A stretch of DNA of 54,839 nt from an uncultured Schlesneria sp. (GTDB lineage: Bacteria; Planctomycetota; Planctomycetia; Planctomycetales; Planctomycetaceae). Of this stretch, positions 39,155 to 48,124 are shown in pieces. Position numbers and translations under genes: made by a program. Location: assembly GCA_903899985.1 (NCBI GenBank), contig CAIULL010000236.1, positions 1 to 54,839 on the forward strand. Direction: 5' to 3'. The notes beneath the pieces were generated by a model. It was not told the origin of the DNA and made no database searches. It saw nothing but the letters and a program-made list of their open reading frames with translations. Every line of letters starts with the position of its first letter. Within the stretch, counting starts at the first letter, position 1.

Positions 39155-39559
39155 CTACTTCGTCGTTTCGAACACGATTTCAGTATTACCCGAATCGGTT
39201 ATCTCGATTTCCCACGGCGTCTTTTTAGGATCAGCATATTCGGGACGTTTGATACCGGCTGCCAGCCCGGGATTGAGACAGACTTTATATTTGCCTGGCG
39301 CAACACCGTTGCCAAACGGGTATGTCTTCATGACAAATGTGCCGTCAACCTGCAACATGCTTGTCGGAGCATCATCAGGATACTCGGCATCGCGATCGGG
39401 GAAAAAAATCAACGAACCCGACGTCAACGGTTCATCATTATGGATGACGACCCCCGACACCGGAAACAGCCTGGGGCGATTCGGGTCCTGACACCCGATC
39501 GCGATCATCAGCATGCCGCTGACCAGGCAAATTGGCCATCGAAGTCGCGATGCAAACAT
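39155..39559 (-). CDS. Small lipoprotein with carboxypeptidase-regulatory-like beta domain, DUF1559 partner
   Basis: The protein has 134 residues from the ATG at 39559, with GGAG eight bases upstream. A lipoprotein signal ends at IAIGC, Cys about residue 23. The mature domain has the pattern PVSGVVIHNDEPLTSGSLIFFPD ... YPFGNGVAPGKYKV, the prealbumin-like (carboxypeptidase regulatory) fold that often follows DUF1559 genes in planctomycetes. It probably sits on the outer face of a membrane. The gene starts 21 bases after the DUF1559 stop and is surely in the same transcript. Function unknown. A TTG start at 39580 is possible but poorer. Confidence 0.8.
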   Translation of the reverse strand: MFASRLRWPICLVSGMLMIAIGCQDPNRPRLFPVSGVVIHNDEPLTSGSLIFFPDRDAEYPDDAPTSMLQVDGTFVMKTYPFGNGVAPGKYKVCLNPGLAAGIKRPEYADPKKTPWEIEITDSGNTEIVFETTK

Positions 39560-39580
39560 GATGTCAGCTCCGTATTTCAA

Positions 39581-40612
39581 CTACTCGCTGATAACTTTTC
39601 CGTCTCTGGGTTGAATCATGTAAGCCAACACCTTGTTATCCATGGAATAGCTGAGATTTCTGACACTTCCATCCGCCATAGCCACTTGAGCACCACTGGC
39701 ATCGGGTGAGCCCCAATTGCCGCCCCCGCAAGCCGAATTCTCAGGCACGACAACAGTGATGTCCGAAGCCTTATTCGGGTAAAAATTCAAGACCTGATCC
39801 GAATACAGTTCGTTGCCGCAGCGTCCCGAACCTCCTGTTCCTCCCATCACCCACGGTTCGTCCCAGTACAGCCCGCCCCCCTGCCAGCCCCTTTGAGCGA
39901 GCGCTTTTTCTCCGAACACAATGGTATTCGACGATCCATCCGTAAAATCACGCATTCGGTTCGGATTTCCCCAATCCGTGATATTGTAGGTGGTCTTAAA
40001 AACCTGATCGTTACTTGCATAGTCGGAACGTGCGGCCGCTCCCAGACCCGCTGAATCATAATGCCACCCCGCGTAGAAAGGATCGACTGCGGGAATTATG
40101 AATGCACCCGATCGCCGCGAAGGCATCTGCAAGACCGGTAATGAAGTTGCATAACACTTCAGGGGATCGAGGTAGAGTGAGGCTTGTTCAAGATAGGGCA
40201 GCAATGAGTAGAACGTTGATCCCAGTTGATAACGAGGCTCACGAGCCGGGTCACCCCAACGAGGGGAATAATTCCAACCGGCAGCGGCATAGGTTGTCAC
40301 TTTAGGGGTCGGCGTAACGACTCCATTGACCGTTGACTGATAGGGACTGACGTTATAACCACCGATCTGGTCATAACCTCCGCTTGTCGGCAGATAGCCA
40401 TAAGTTGATTCAAAATTTGCGGTGGCAAGTGCCAGATTATGGAGGTTATTACGCGATTGAGTGCGCCGTGCGGCAGCACGAGCTTGCTGAACGGCAGGCA
40501 GAAGCAGAGCGATCAGCACGGCGATAATGGCGATGACGACCAACAACTCAATCAGAGTAAAGCCTCGGCGAGAATGATCTCGGGCCGCAGGTCTAATAGT
40601 AATAACTTTCAT
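39581..40612 (-). CDS. DUF1559 protein with prepilin-type N-terminus
   Basis: The 343-residue protein has the prepilin signature [20 protein letters not shown] (residues 15-34), with cleavage predicted after Gly17. The conserved [25 protein letters not shown] helix follows, then the DUF1559 (SBP_bac_10) body with [14 protein letters not shown], a planctomycete hallmark, and [18 protein letters not shown] near the C-terminus. These proteins are processed by prepilin peptidase and thought to be pseudopilin-like surface proteins; their role is not settled. The downstream lipoprotein at 39155-39559 is its usual partner. ATG at 40612. Confidence 0.95.
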   Translation of the reverse strand: MKVITIRPAARDHSRRGFTLIELLVVIAIIAVLIALLLPAVQQARAAARRTQSRNNLHNLALATANFESTYGYLPTSGGYDQIGGYNVSPYQSTVNGVVTPTPKVTTYAAAGWNYSPRWGDPAREPRYQLGSTFYSLLPYLEQASLYLDPLKCYATSLPVLQMPSRRSGAFIIPAVDPFYAGWHYDSAGLGAAARSDYASNDQVFKTTYNITDWGNPNRMRDFTDGSSNTIVFGEKALAQRGWQGGGLYWDEPWVMGGTGGSGRCGNELYSDQVLNFYPNKASDITVVVPENSACGGGNWGSPDASGAQVAMADGSVRNLSYSMDNKVLAYMIQPRDGKVISE

Positions 40613-41330
40613 GACAAGCCCTCAGGATTGTTAGCGAGGAAAAAGACCCGCACGCAATGACCAGATCAAACAATTTCAGTTCAGTCGAAACAATTGAAGT
40701 CAGCACTTGTTTCGCAGGCGGATTCGCTCTGGCAATTCCAGACAGGGAAATATTTCCTCACATCCAACGCCCGTCAGGTGCATTTCAAGCGCGCACAAGC
40801 CTTCATCATTGATTGTGTCCGCCGGTGCGACATTCTGATACGCGTAAGAATGTTTGTCAAGCAATGGGCTCGCAAGCCGGAATAATTATTCGATGGACGA
40901 ATTTCAGCTCGTCGGGGAACGACCGAGAGAGATACCAGTTCAACCCCTTAGTTGAAACAATCGTGACGCGAGAGATCACTTTCCACGCGCAGATATTTCG
41001 AGAGCCGCGACAAGCGGTTTGCCAGGAGCTTCCGCTCCATGAAGCTGAGGAACTTTACAACTCGTAAAACGTCAAGTTCCTCAAGAAAGCACAATCGAGT
41101 ATTCAATGTTGTTCCGATGGTGTGTTGCCACAGGCACGTCACGGCCACAACAATAAAACGAAGACTCGCTGGAACGCAGGTATTGCGGACGTTATTCTCA
41201 TCTTGTTATGAACGTCTGATGAAGTCGGTCGATCGCGTATGCTTTTCGAATGGCAGCGATACTGGTTTGCTCAAGTATTGACGTCAGAGGCCTTCAACTC
41301 CATGACCAACTACGTCTGAAGGAAATCCAA
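40613..41330. other. Gene-free region with one three-hairpin repeat
   Basis: About 720 bases between divergent genes. It must hold the promoter of the minus-strand DUF1559 operon and of the plus-strand VOC gene. It contains the repeat at 41001-41087. The VOC frame is open back to 41250 without a better start. No other structure stands out. Confidence 0.5.
41001..41087. repeat. Three-hairpin dispersed repeat, copy A
   Basis: It reads AGAGCCGCGACAAGCGGTTT, then CCAGGAGCTTCCGCTCCATG, then GAGGAACTT...AAGTTCCTC. Three short helices are visible: CCGC/GCGG, GGAGC/GCTCC and the terminal GAGGAACTT/AAGTTCCTC. The same order and most bases recur at 53835-53921 and 54173-54257. It lacks the GCGGCGCCGAAGC segment that precedes the other two copies. 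Confidence 0.85.
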
Positions 41331-41954
41331 ATGTCTGTAAGTTTCCAGGAAGTTCCCGTTCTTAATCGAACCCCTGCGGAAGCGATTTCACAGGTGAAAT
41401 TTCATGCGTCTTTGAATGTCTCGGACCTGAAGCGATCTGTTCCCTTCTACGCGGCACTTTTCGGAGAGCCACCGGTCAAATGGTACGATGACTACGCGAA
41501 ATTCGAACTCAATGAACCACCGCTGGTCTTGTCACTGAAGCCCAAACGCGCTTGCACGGGAGGTCCGCTCAATCATCTGGGACTGCGGTTGACATCGCTC
41601 GACGCACTGGAAGCCGTGTTGTCCCGACTGAAAACGGTCAATGCTCGAATCGGCAGACAAGACGATGTTCAATGTTGTTACGCCCACCAGACGAAATTGT
41701 GGATTACTGATCCTGACGGCACACTCTGGGAAGTTTACGTCTTCCATGACGACGTGACTGACTGGGGTGAAAAGCACAACAAAATCAAACTCTGGTCCGC
41801 GCCACTCAAAGCATTTGGGATTCGCGGCGTAGTCAGTCGGTGGTGGAATAACGCCTTCCGGCCCAAACATCACGGAGATCAAAGCGCGGTTGACTTCGAG
41901 TCACCTGTACCGGCCGATACTTGCCAAGCCCCTGCTTCAACAACGAAGAATTGA
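41331..41954 (+). CDS. VOC-family dioxygenase-like protein, ArsI/CadI type
   Basis: From the ATG at 41331 (AAGGA upstream) the protein has 207 residues. The first about 135 residues form a glyoxalase/VOC fold: FHASLNVSDLKRSVPFYAAL, NHLGLRLTS (metal His), then DVQCCYAHQTKLWITDPDG, with a vicinal Cys pair, and LWEVYVFHDD (metal Glu). The CCYA plus TDPDG pattern is typical of ArsI C-As lyases and CadI proteins, which cleave methylarsenite or respond to metals. The C-terminal 70 residues are unassigned and basic, longer than typical ArsI. No other arsenic genes are adjacent, so the substrate could be something else. Confidence 0.75.
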   Translation: MSVSFQEVPVLNRTPAEAISQVKFHASLNVSDLKRSVPFYAALFGEPPVKWYDDYAKFELNEPPLVLSLKPKRACTGGPLNHLGLRLTSLDALEAVLSRLKTVNARIGRQDDVQCCYAHQTKLWITDPDGTLWEVYVFHDDVTDWGEKHNKIKLWSAPLKAFGIRGVVSRWWNNAFRPKHHGDQSAVDFESPVPADTCQAPASTTKN

Positions 41955-42032
41955 AGGGCTTAGACTGCGGTTTGCGGAGATCGAAACCGGAGCTTACAAT
42001 CGCAGGATCTTAAGAACTTGTGAGTGACGCGA

Positions 42033-43097
42033 ATGATCCAGTCGACGAGCGACCAATTCCTCGACGCTCAGCCATTGAATGATGGCGGACGTGATCGCGT
42101 TCGCACGACTGAAGTTGGTTCGTCCGTAATTGAGCAACACGGTCGTCGTCGATCGGGCGCATGGCAAGAGCCTGCGTCCTATTGGCTGACATTGCCGCTC
42201 CACTGGGGTGGTCAGGTCTTTCGCAATGGCAGTGATATTCTGCGCGTGCTGGATATCCTGCGAATACGGCCATTGCCCGCTGGGTTAGTGGGGGTCGAAC
42301 ACCCGTGGGTGACCGGAATAAGTCCACATACCGGCGAGCCGATCTGGCCGAGCAATCTCATTTATCGTTCGGCTCCATCGTCCCATCTCACGGCGATCAC
42401 TGATGAGTGCGTCCTGTTCGCGAACGGTCGTTTTCTTGCGAAACGCGTGCGTGAATCCGCCGTCACACCTGAAATCCCCATCGGTCCCTTGCGTCGAATG
42501 CCGCACTGCATCAACTACATGCATGGCAGTTCTCATTACAATAGCGGAATTATTTTGTTGAATGATTTGTCGGACGCTTTTCGACATATCAATGATCCCA
42601 ACTTTCGACGTGAACTGATTCGATTCGTCAAAGCCGAACGGCGAGAAGTCTTATTCATGTTACGGGATCGGAACTATTCACCGCGAGAATATGCCTACCT
42701 CTCATGCTGTATGCGTACCCATTTTCGCTGGTTCTGTAACCCCAACGGGCCGCAGGCGCACGTCTTGTGGGGAAACTCTGCTCCGTTTCCTGCCGCGAAT
42801 CTGATCACGGGCCATTGGTCCGACGATGTCTATGCACTGAAGAAACCCGGTGGAGCTGATCGAGTTATCCGCCCGCCGATCGAGCAAGGGCAATACTTTC
42901 AGCGCAACGAGTACGGGGAAGGTCGCGAGCACGCAATCTGGCCCGAAAAGCTGCTGGCCTGGGCCAGTTATTACCGGATCCAATTGCGAGGCCGAAAAGG
43001 CGGAATGTTTTTCGTCGATCGACGCGATGTTTACGCCGATCAGATTGCGCGACGGACGGAACGAGGCTTACCGGATGAAGAACGGGCGAGGTTCTAG
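42033..43097 (+). CDS. Unrecognised 354-residue protein heading the ynj-like cluster
   Basis: I do not recognise a family. The protein is soluble in composition, rich in Arg, His, Tyr and Trp, with no signal peptide and no clear membrane segment. Notable segments are ASYWLTLPLHWGGQVFRNG, PHCINYMHGSSHYNSGI, YAYLSCCMRTHFRWFCNPNG and HAIWPEKLLAWASYYRI. Several His, Cys and acidic residues could bind metal, but no motif is diagnostic. The ATG at 42033 is preceded by a GTG at 42024; neither has a strong ribosome site. It ends two bases before the phosphatidyltransferase start, so it is co-transcribed with the phosphatidyltransferase-importer genes and probably acts with them. Confidence 0.75.
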   Translation: MIQSTSDQFLDAQPLNDGGRDRVRTTEVGSSVIEQHGRRRSGAWQEPASYWLTLPLHWGGQVFRNGSDILRVLDILRIRPLPAGLVGVEHPWVTGISPHTGEPIWPSNLIYRSAPSSHLTAITDECVLFANGRFLAKRVRESAVTPEIPIGPLRRMPHCINYMHGSSHYNSGIILLNDLSDAFRHINDPNFRRELIRFVKAERREVLFMLRDRNYSPREYAYLSCCMRTHFRWFCNPNGPQAHVLWGNSAPFPAANLITGHWSDDVYALKKPGGADRVIRPPIEQGQYFQRNEYGEGREHAIWPEKLLAWASYYRIQLRGRKGGMFFVDRRDVYADQIARRTERGLPDEERARF

Positions 43098-43099
43098 CC

Positions 43100-43711
43100 A
43101 TGTTCGATCGTTCCGTTCGCCGGTTGATCGATCCGTGGTTGGATCGACCCGCAGGACTTCTTGCCACGGCGAAGATTTCCGCAAACATGGTCACGGTCTT
43201 CGGATTCGTGCTCGGCATGTTCGGATGCCTGGCGATTGCATTTCGCCAGCCCTTAGTAGGCCTGGGATTCATCCTGGCGAATCGGCTTGCCGACGGTTTA
43301 GATGGCATGGTCGCCCGCAGGACGGGTTCGTCTGACTTAGGTGGGTTTCTCGATTTCATCCTCGATATTCTCTTCTATGGTGCGGTCCCGTTCAGCTTCG
43401 CACTCGCCGATCATGCGCTGTTGTTGCCGGCCTGTTTTCTAATTTACAGCTTCATGGGGACAACCGGTTCGTTTCTGACATATGCGGTGATTTCCGCAAA
43501 GCGCGGCGTGACGAGTGACGCGGAAAAAAAGAAGTCGTTCTTCTACTCAGTCGGTCTGATGGAAGGGACGGAAACAGTCGTCTTCTTCATATTATTCTGT
43601 TTGTTCCCCACATATTTTGCGGTGATGGCCTGGACGTTTGGCACGCTCTGCTGGCTGACAATCCTGATTCGGATTGCCACCGGAGTCCTGGTTTTTCGAG
43701 ATTCTCCATGA
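43100..43711 (+). CDS. CDP-alcohol phosphatidyltransferase family protein (YnjF-like)
   Basis: The 203-residue membrane protein carries the CDP-alcohol phosphotransferase motif: D65-x2-D68-G-x2-A-R, then G, D85 and D89, in NRLADGLDGMVARRTG and GGFLDFILD. Five to six hydrophobic segments surround it. The family joins a CDP-linked lipid or alcohol to a hydroxylated acceptor with release of CMP, at the membrane. E. coli YnjF belongs to the same family and also sits beside YnjBCD. The start follows the upstream gene by two bases and the stop overlaps the next start by four (ATGA), so expression is tightly linked to the importer. Confidence 0.9.
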   Translation: MFDRSVRRLIDPWLDRPAGLLATAKISANMVTVFGFVLGMFGCLAIAFRQPLVGLGFILANRLADGLDGMVARRTGSSDLGGFLDFILDILFYGAVPFSFALADHALLLPACFLIYSFMGTTGSFLTYAVISAKRGVTSDAEKKKSFFYSVGLMEGTETVVFFILFCLFPTYFAVMAWTFGTLCWLTILIRIATGVLVFRDSP

Positions 43712-44952
43712 GACCCCATCGTCTGGTTCGACAACCTCTGTTCATCTTCTCGCTGTCATGGATCGTCTGCCTGTTGATTGGCTGTGGTTCGACTCCAGCG
43801 ACTCCACCCCTTTCCACCGAAGCCACATGGGAACAGATTCTCGATCAGGCACGCGGTCAAACCGTTCGACTCGCGATGTGGGATGGCGATCCCATGATCA
43901 ATTCTTATATGCGAGATTACGTGGCGGGCGAGTTGAAGCAGCAGTTTGACGTCACGCTTCAATTGATCGGCGTCCAGGGCCAGAACATTGTCAGCAAACT
44001 GCTGGTTGACAAAGAAGCAAAGCGAGATCGGGGCGACATTGATCTCATGTGGATTAATGGAGAAACGTTTTACCAGCTGCGAAAAATGAATGGCCTCTAC
44101 GGACCATTCACCGATCGACTGCCGAACAATCGTTTTATTGACTGGAGCAATCCGTTCGTCGGGATCGATTTTCAGCAGCCGGTGGAGGGTTTTGAGTGTC
44201 CATGGGGAAATGTTCAACTGACATTGATCTATAACAGCGCCCATGTCAGCGAACCCCCACGAACACGAGACGCCCTGGCCGAATGGATTAAAGCACACCC
44301 CGGCCGCTTTACGTTTGACAACAGTTTCACCGGGATGACGTTTCTGAAATCATTGCTTTACGAAATCGCAGGCGGACCGAAGTCGTTGAGCGGACCTTTC
44401 AACGAAGAACTTTACATCTCGTCATCGCAAAAGCTGTGGATCTGGCTGAAAGAAATGAAGCCCTTTTTCTGGCGTCAGGGCACGACGTTTCCCGAAAGCG
44501 TTTCGCAACTTCACCAACTGTTCAGCAACAGCGAAGTGGACTTCACAATGAGTAACAACGATGGAGAAGTCGACAACAAAGTTCTGCAGGGAGTATTGCC
44601 CGAAACTGCCCGTGCCTATGTGCTGGACTCGGGAACGATTCGTAATTCACACTACATGGGAATTCCATTCAATGCCGCGAACGTGGCAGGAACGCTGGTC
44701 GTTACGAATTTTCTGATTTCACCGGAAGCCCAGTTGAGAAAAGCAACGCCTGCCGTCTGGGGCGATGGGACCGTCTTATCAATCGATCGCCTGCCTGCGG
44801 AATGGAAGGATCGATTTCGCGATATTGAAGGTCGCACACGCGTGGAGCCGCGCGACGAGTTAGAAAAGAAAGCTTTGGAGGAGCCATCTGCAGAGGTCAT
44901 GGTCAGATTGCATGCCGATTTTCGTCGTGAGATCATCGAAAATGCCAAATAG
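43708..44952 (+). CDS. ynjB: YnjB-like ABC transporter substrate-binding lipoprotein
   Basis: The 414-residue protein has a signal sequence ending in a lipobox (CLLIGC, Cys about residue 26). A periplasmic binding-protein fold follows: TVRLAMWDGDPMINSYMRDYV, ...DIDLMWINGETFYQLRKMNGL, ...NVQLTLIYNSAHVSEPPRTRDALAEW, ...GRFTFDNSFTGMTFLKSLLYE and a late GIPFNAANVAGTLVVTNF. This order of segments matches the YnjB group of type 1-like binding proteins. The ligand is unknown, and the E. coli relative also lacks an agreed ligand. It overlaps the phosphatidyltransferase stop by four bases. The next gene overlaps its end by 11 bases. Confidence 0.85.
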   Translation: MRPHRLVRQPLFIFSLSWIVCLLIGCGSTPATPPLSTEATWEQILDQARGQTVRLAMWDGDPMINSYMRDYVAGELKQQFDVTLQLIGVQGQNIVSKLLVDKEAKRDRGDIDLMWINGETFYQLRKMNGLYGPFTDRLPNNRFIDWSNPFVGIDFQQPVEGFECPWGNVQLTLIYNSAHVSEPPRTRDALAEWIKAHPGRFTFDNSFTGMTFLKSLLYEIAGGPKSLSGPFNEELYISSSQKLWIWLKEMKPFFWRQGTTFPESVSQLHQLFSNSEVDFTMSNNDGEVDNKVLQGVLPETARAYVLDSGTIRNSHYMGIPFNAANVAGTLVVTNFLISPEAQLRKATPAVWGDGTVLSIDRLPAEWKDRFRDIEGRTRVEPRDELEKKALEEPSAEVMVRLHADFRREIIENAK

Positions 44953-45811
44953 ATGGTCTTCACGTCAGGGAGATGCCGGCCAATGGATCGGGCTGTCGTT
45001 ATTGGGACAATTCATCGTCTTTCCCATGAGCTGGGTCATTGTCTATTCGGCGTTGTATAGCCTTGGGGCAATTGGTGCGTTAAGTCAGGGTTGGACGCTG
45101 AAACACTGGCAATCCGCCTTCACGGTTGGGGGTCTCAAAGAGAGCCTGTTCTTCAGTCCGCTGATCGCCGGTGCGGTCACACTCGTTGCAGTGGTTGGCT
45201 CGCTGAGTCTCGTGTTACTTGCGCCGCAGTCCCGCAACAATCCACTCACTCTCGCAACATTAGGAATCCCTTTGGCAACGCCTTCGGCGGTCATGGCCGT
45301 GATGGTTTACCAGATCTTGAACCCGGGCGGTTTTCTTGCCCGATTGAGTTTTCATGCGGGATTAATCGTCTCACCGTCGCAGTTTCCTGCTCTCGTCAAT
45401 GATCCGTGGGCGATTGGAATCATCATCGCACAATCCTGCAGCGCCTTGCCTTTGCTGACGCTTTTTTTCCTGAAGACCTGGACGACGGCGCGTATTGATC
45501 GCTACTGCATGATAGCGCAAGCACTGGGAGCCAGTCGCGGGGAGGCACGATGGCAAATTGCACTGCCAATGCTTTTGAACCGTGGACGGCAAATGATCAT
45601 GCTGACATTTCTTCTCAATCTGGGGAGTTACGAGATCCCTCTTTTGCTCGGTCGGCAGTCGCCCCAGATGTTCTCGGTTCTCACGCAGCGCCGGTTCGGT
45701 CAATACAACCTGTTGGAACGTCCGGAAGCATTCGTGTTAGCGACGACCTATCTGTTACTGGCAAGTCTGGGTGTCAAGCTGATGCTGGCCTGGAGGCGAA
45801 CGGATGATTGA
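44942..45811 (+). CDS. ABC importer permease, first of two (YnjC N-half-like)
   Basis: From the ATG at 44942 the protein has 289 residues and about six membrane segments (LLGQFIVFPMSWVIVYSALY, SLFFSPLIAGAVTLVAVVGS and others). The coupling loop region ALGASRGEARWQIALPML is the EAA-type motif that docks on the ATPase. E. coli YnjC is a double-length fused permease; here the two halves are separate genes. It overlaps the end of the binding-protein gene by 11 bases and the next permease start by 8, so all are on one transcript. Confidence 0.85.
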   Translation: MPNRWSSRQGDAGQWIGLSLLGQFIVFPMSWVIVYSALYSLGAIGALSQGWTLKHWQSAFTVGGLKESLFFSPLIAGAVTLVAVVGSLSLVLLAPQSRNNPLTLATLGIPLATPSAVMAVMVYQILNPGGFLARLSFHAGLIVSPSQFPALVNDPWAIGIIIAQSCSALPLLTLFFLKTWTTARIDRYCMIAQALGASRGEARWQIALPMLLNRGRQMIMLTFLLNLGSYEIPLLLGRQSPQMFSVLTQRRFGQYNLLERPEAFVLATTYLLLASLGVKLMLAWRRTDD

Positions 45812-46634
45812 ACATTCGCATGGTCGACCGAAGCCCCGAGATCACTTCCGCCGGGTTCGCGTTGCAGCATTGACTGCGACAGCCTTGCTGATGCTTTTTC
45901 CGTTCGGACTATTAATCCTCATTTCCCTGGGAAGCGGCTGGTCCTTTCCCAGACTGTTGCCTGATCGCCTTGATTATGCTCCGTGGAAGCACGTTTTCTC
46001 TGATCGTGATCAGATGCTCGTTGCGATGCGAACGTCGGTCTTGATGAGTTTAACAGTCGCGACATTCAGCGTGACAGGCGGGCTGTTTATTGGCCGTACG
46101 ATTCGGCGTACGCGATCAAGCCTGGCTGAATTCCTGGTTTACCTCCCGTTCGTGATCTCGCCTGTTGTGGTCGGGATTTGTTTGTACGACCTGTTGATTC
46201 GAATGCAATTGATCGGGAACATTATCGGAGTGATCTTGCTTCAGACCGTATTTGCACTTTCATTCTCTTCGGTCTTCTTTAGTGAGCTCTGGTCACCGCG
46301 GGCGGAACGCCTGGAGCAACTGGTTAGAAATCTGGGTGGAAGTCATTGGGATGTCTGGCGACATGCCGTATTTCCACAGATTTCCGGCTTGATTCTCGTT
46401 TGTTTTGTGCAGACCGCGCTCTATTCATGGCTGGACTATGGGATTGTCTCCATGATTGGTGGAGGTTCTGTTTCGTCTGTCACAACAAGACTTTTTGGCT
46501 ATATTCGCGAAGCGAGCGTCAATCAGGCGGCTCAATCCAGCCTCATATTACTCGCACCGGCATTGCTTGGATTCCTCGTGACATCGTCGGTATATTTCCT
46601 GCGTCCCGGCTGGTATGGGAATGGAGGAACATGA
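45804..46634 (+). CDS. ABC importer permease, second of two (YnjC C-half-like)
   Basis: The 276-residue membrane protein has about six spans. Its EAA-type loop reads VRNLGGSHWDVWRHAVFPQI. GGAGG lies 8 bases before the ATG. It probably forms a heterodimer with the permease at 44942-45811. A charged N-terminal 20 residues faces the cytoplasm. The stop overlaps the ATPase start by four bases. Confidence 0.88.
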   Translation: MIEHSHGRPKPRDHFRRVRVAALTATALLMLFPFGLLILISLGSGWSFPRLLPDRLDYAPWKHVFSDRDQMLVAMRTSVLMSLTVATFSVTGGLFIGRTIRRTRSSLAEFLVYLPFVISPVVVGICLYDLLIRMQLIGNIIGVILLQTVFALSFSSVFFSELWSPRAERLEQLVRNLGGSHWDVWRHAVFPQISGLILVCFVQTALYSWLDYGIVSMIGGGSVSSVTTRLFGYIREASVNQAAQSSLILLAPALLGFLVTSSVYFLRPGWYGNGGT

Positions 46635-47428
46635 TGACGCTGGTCACAACGATGAATTCTTCCATACCCCTCAACGAAGTTGCGACCTCGTCACGACCGT
46701 TTGTTGAAGTGAAGAGCTTGACCGCTGGATACGGCGGATTGGAAATCCTGCATTCGCTCACTTTTGAGATGATGGCGGGCCAGACCTTAGTCATTCTTGG
46801 GGAATCCGGTTGCGGCAAGACGACGCTGCTGCGCGTGTTGACGGGACTGATTCCGTATACAAGTGGGGAAATTCATCTCGACTCGAAATTGATTTCGGAA
46901 CGCCCCGCTAATGATCATGCCGTGATTTATCTTGATCAGGAACCATTGCTTTTCGAACATCTGACAGTGGCAGAAAACATAGCATTCGCGCTCCGTTTGC
47001 GCCGCCGCCCTGCGAACGAAGTCAATCAAGCTGTCGTTCAACTTCTGGACGCAATTGATCTTTCGTCACACGCAAATAAGCGAGAATGGCAGTTGTCGGG
47101 AGGGCAGAAACAACGGGTCGCGTTTGCGCGGGCCATTCTGGCGCACCCGCGTCTTCTTCTGCTGGACGAGCCTTTCTGCAGTCTTGACAGCCGATCTCGC
47201 GGTCAGATGCAGGAGCTGTTTACTCGGCTTAGCCTTCAGTATGCACTGACATCGATCTTTGTGACACACGATGTGAAAGAAGCCCTGATGATTGGTAATC
47301 GCTTTGCGAGAATGACTGACGGCAGGCTGCTGCTTTATCCGGATCGGAACGCATTCATGAATGATCCTGCCACCGGCGTTTCAGCCGAAATCGCGTTCTG
47401 GCAGCAATCGGCAAAGCTGCTTAATTAG
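46631..47428 (+). CDS. ynjD: ABC importer ATP-binding protein (YnjD-like)
   Basis: The 265-residue ATPase has Walker A LGESGCGKTTLL, Q-loop at DQEPLLFEHLTV, signature LSGGQKQRVAFARAIL, Walker B RLLLLDEPFCSLD and switch His in VTHDVKEALM. It powers import through the two permeases. ATG at 46631 and ATG at 46634 are both plausible; GGAGG precedes them. An open frame runs back to 46346, but it is shadow sequence of the permease gene. It ends 46 bases before the first of two paralogous amidotransferase-fold genes, so they are likely in the same operon. Confidence 0.92.
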   Translation: MMTLVTTMNSSIPLNEVATSSRPFVEVKSLTAGYGGLEILHSLTFEMMAGQTLVILGESGCGKTTLLRVLTGLIPYTSGEIHLDSKLISERPANDHAVIYLDQEPLLFEHLTVAENIAFALRLRRRPANEVNQAVVQLLDAIDLSSHANKREWQLSGGQKQRVAFARAILAHPRLLLLDEPFCSLDSRSRGQMQELFTRLSLQYALTSIFVTHDVKEALMIGNRFARMTDGRLLLYPDRNAFMNDPATGVSAEIAFWQQSAKLLN

Positions 47429-47474
47429 GCGACCTTTTTCTCGGTTTCATCCCTTCTCAAATTGCAGACATCAT

Positions 47475-48092
47475 ATGCCACTTAAAGGACTCATTATTGA
47501 TAACGGGATCGGCTCAGGCTGCGGATTCCCTGACCAGCCTGAGATTGTTTTTGACCGCATCGTGACGAGCCGACATTTTCAACCGGACCTCAGTCATTAT
47601 GACCTGCTGATCGTTCCGAACGGTGCCGATCATGTGGCGATGTTCGGGATTCGCGACCAGGTCAAACAACTGCTTGACCGCGGAAAGTCCGTCTTTTGTT
47701 TTTGCGGCTGGTTTACAGATTGGCTCCCCGGCCATCGGTGGTTTCATGACAATTCCCATCCCACAAAAGAAATCCGGCATATTGCAGGCGAAGACCCACA
47801 CGGGCTGATGTCCGGCTTCGATCCTGCTTATTTGGACCGAAATTCTCATGGAATTTCGGGCTGGTGGGCATGTGGATATATCGAATCTGAAGATCCCAGT
47901 ACGGTTCTCATTCGGGACACATGGGGACGCGGGCTGGTGGTCGCTGACGACACAACAACAAATGGATTTATGTATCTGACAGCCAGTGGACCGGTGGGCG
48001 ACTATTCGTCCTATCCAGAATGGAGTCCATTAACCGTGCTCTACCAGAATGCTTTGCAACATGTCATTCGGCGGACACTTCAAAAACGATGA
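47475..48092 (+). CDS. Class I amidotransferase-fold / ThuA-like protein, paralogue 1
   Basis: The 205-residue protein has no signal peptide. A Rossmann-like start (LKGLIIDNGIGSG) leads to a strand-turn YDLLIVPNGADH, where GATase1-like and ThuA proteins have DxxVxP, then a helix and GKSVFCFCGWFTDW at the nucleophile-elbow position, with Cys-x-Cys instead of a clear G-x-C-x-G. The C-terminal part has GISGWWACGYIES and TTTNGFMYLTASG. Its layout parallels the next gene. I infer a paralogous pair of GATase1-fold proteins; the catalytic triad is not evident, so they may bind a ligand without acting as hydrolases. Confidence 0.6.
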   Translation: MPLKGLIIDNGIGSGCGFPDQPEIVFDRIVTSRHFQPDLSHYDLLIVPNGADHVAMFGIRDQVKQLLDRGKSVFCFCGWFTDWLPGHRWFHDNSHPTKEIRHIAGEDPHGLMSGFDPAYLDRNSHGISGWWACGYIESEDPSTVLIRDTWGRGLVVADDTTTNGFMYLTASGPVGDYSSYPEWSPLTVLYQNALQHVIRRTLQKR

Positions 48093-48124
48093 CCGCACCT
48101 CGTTCGATATCCGGAGAATTCGCG

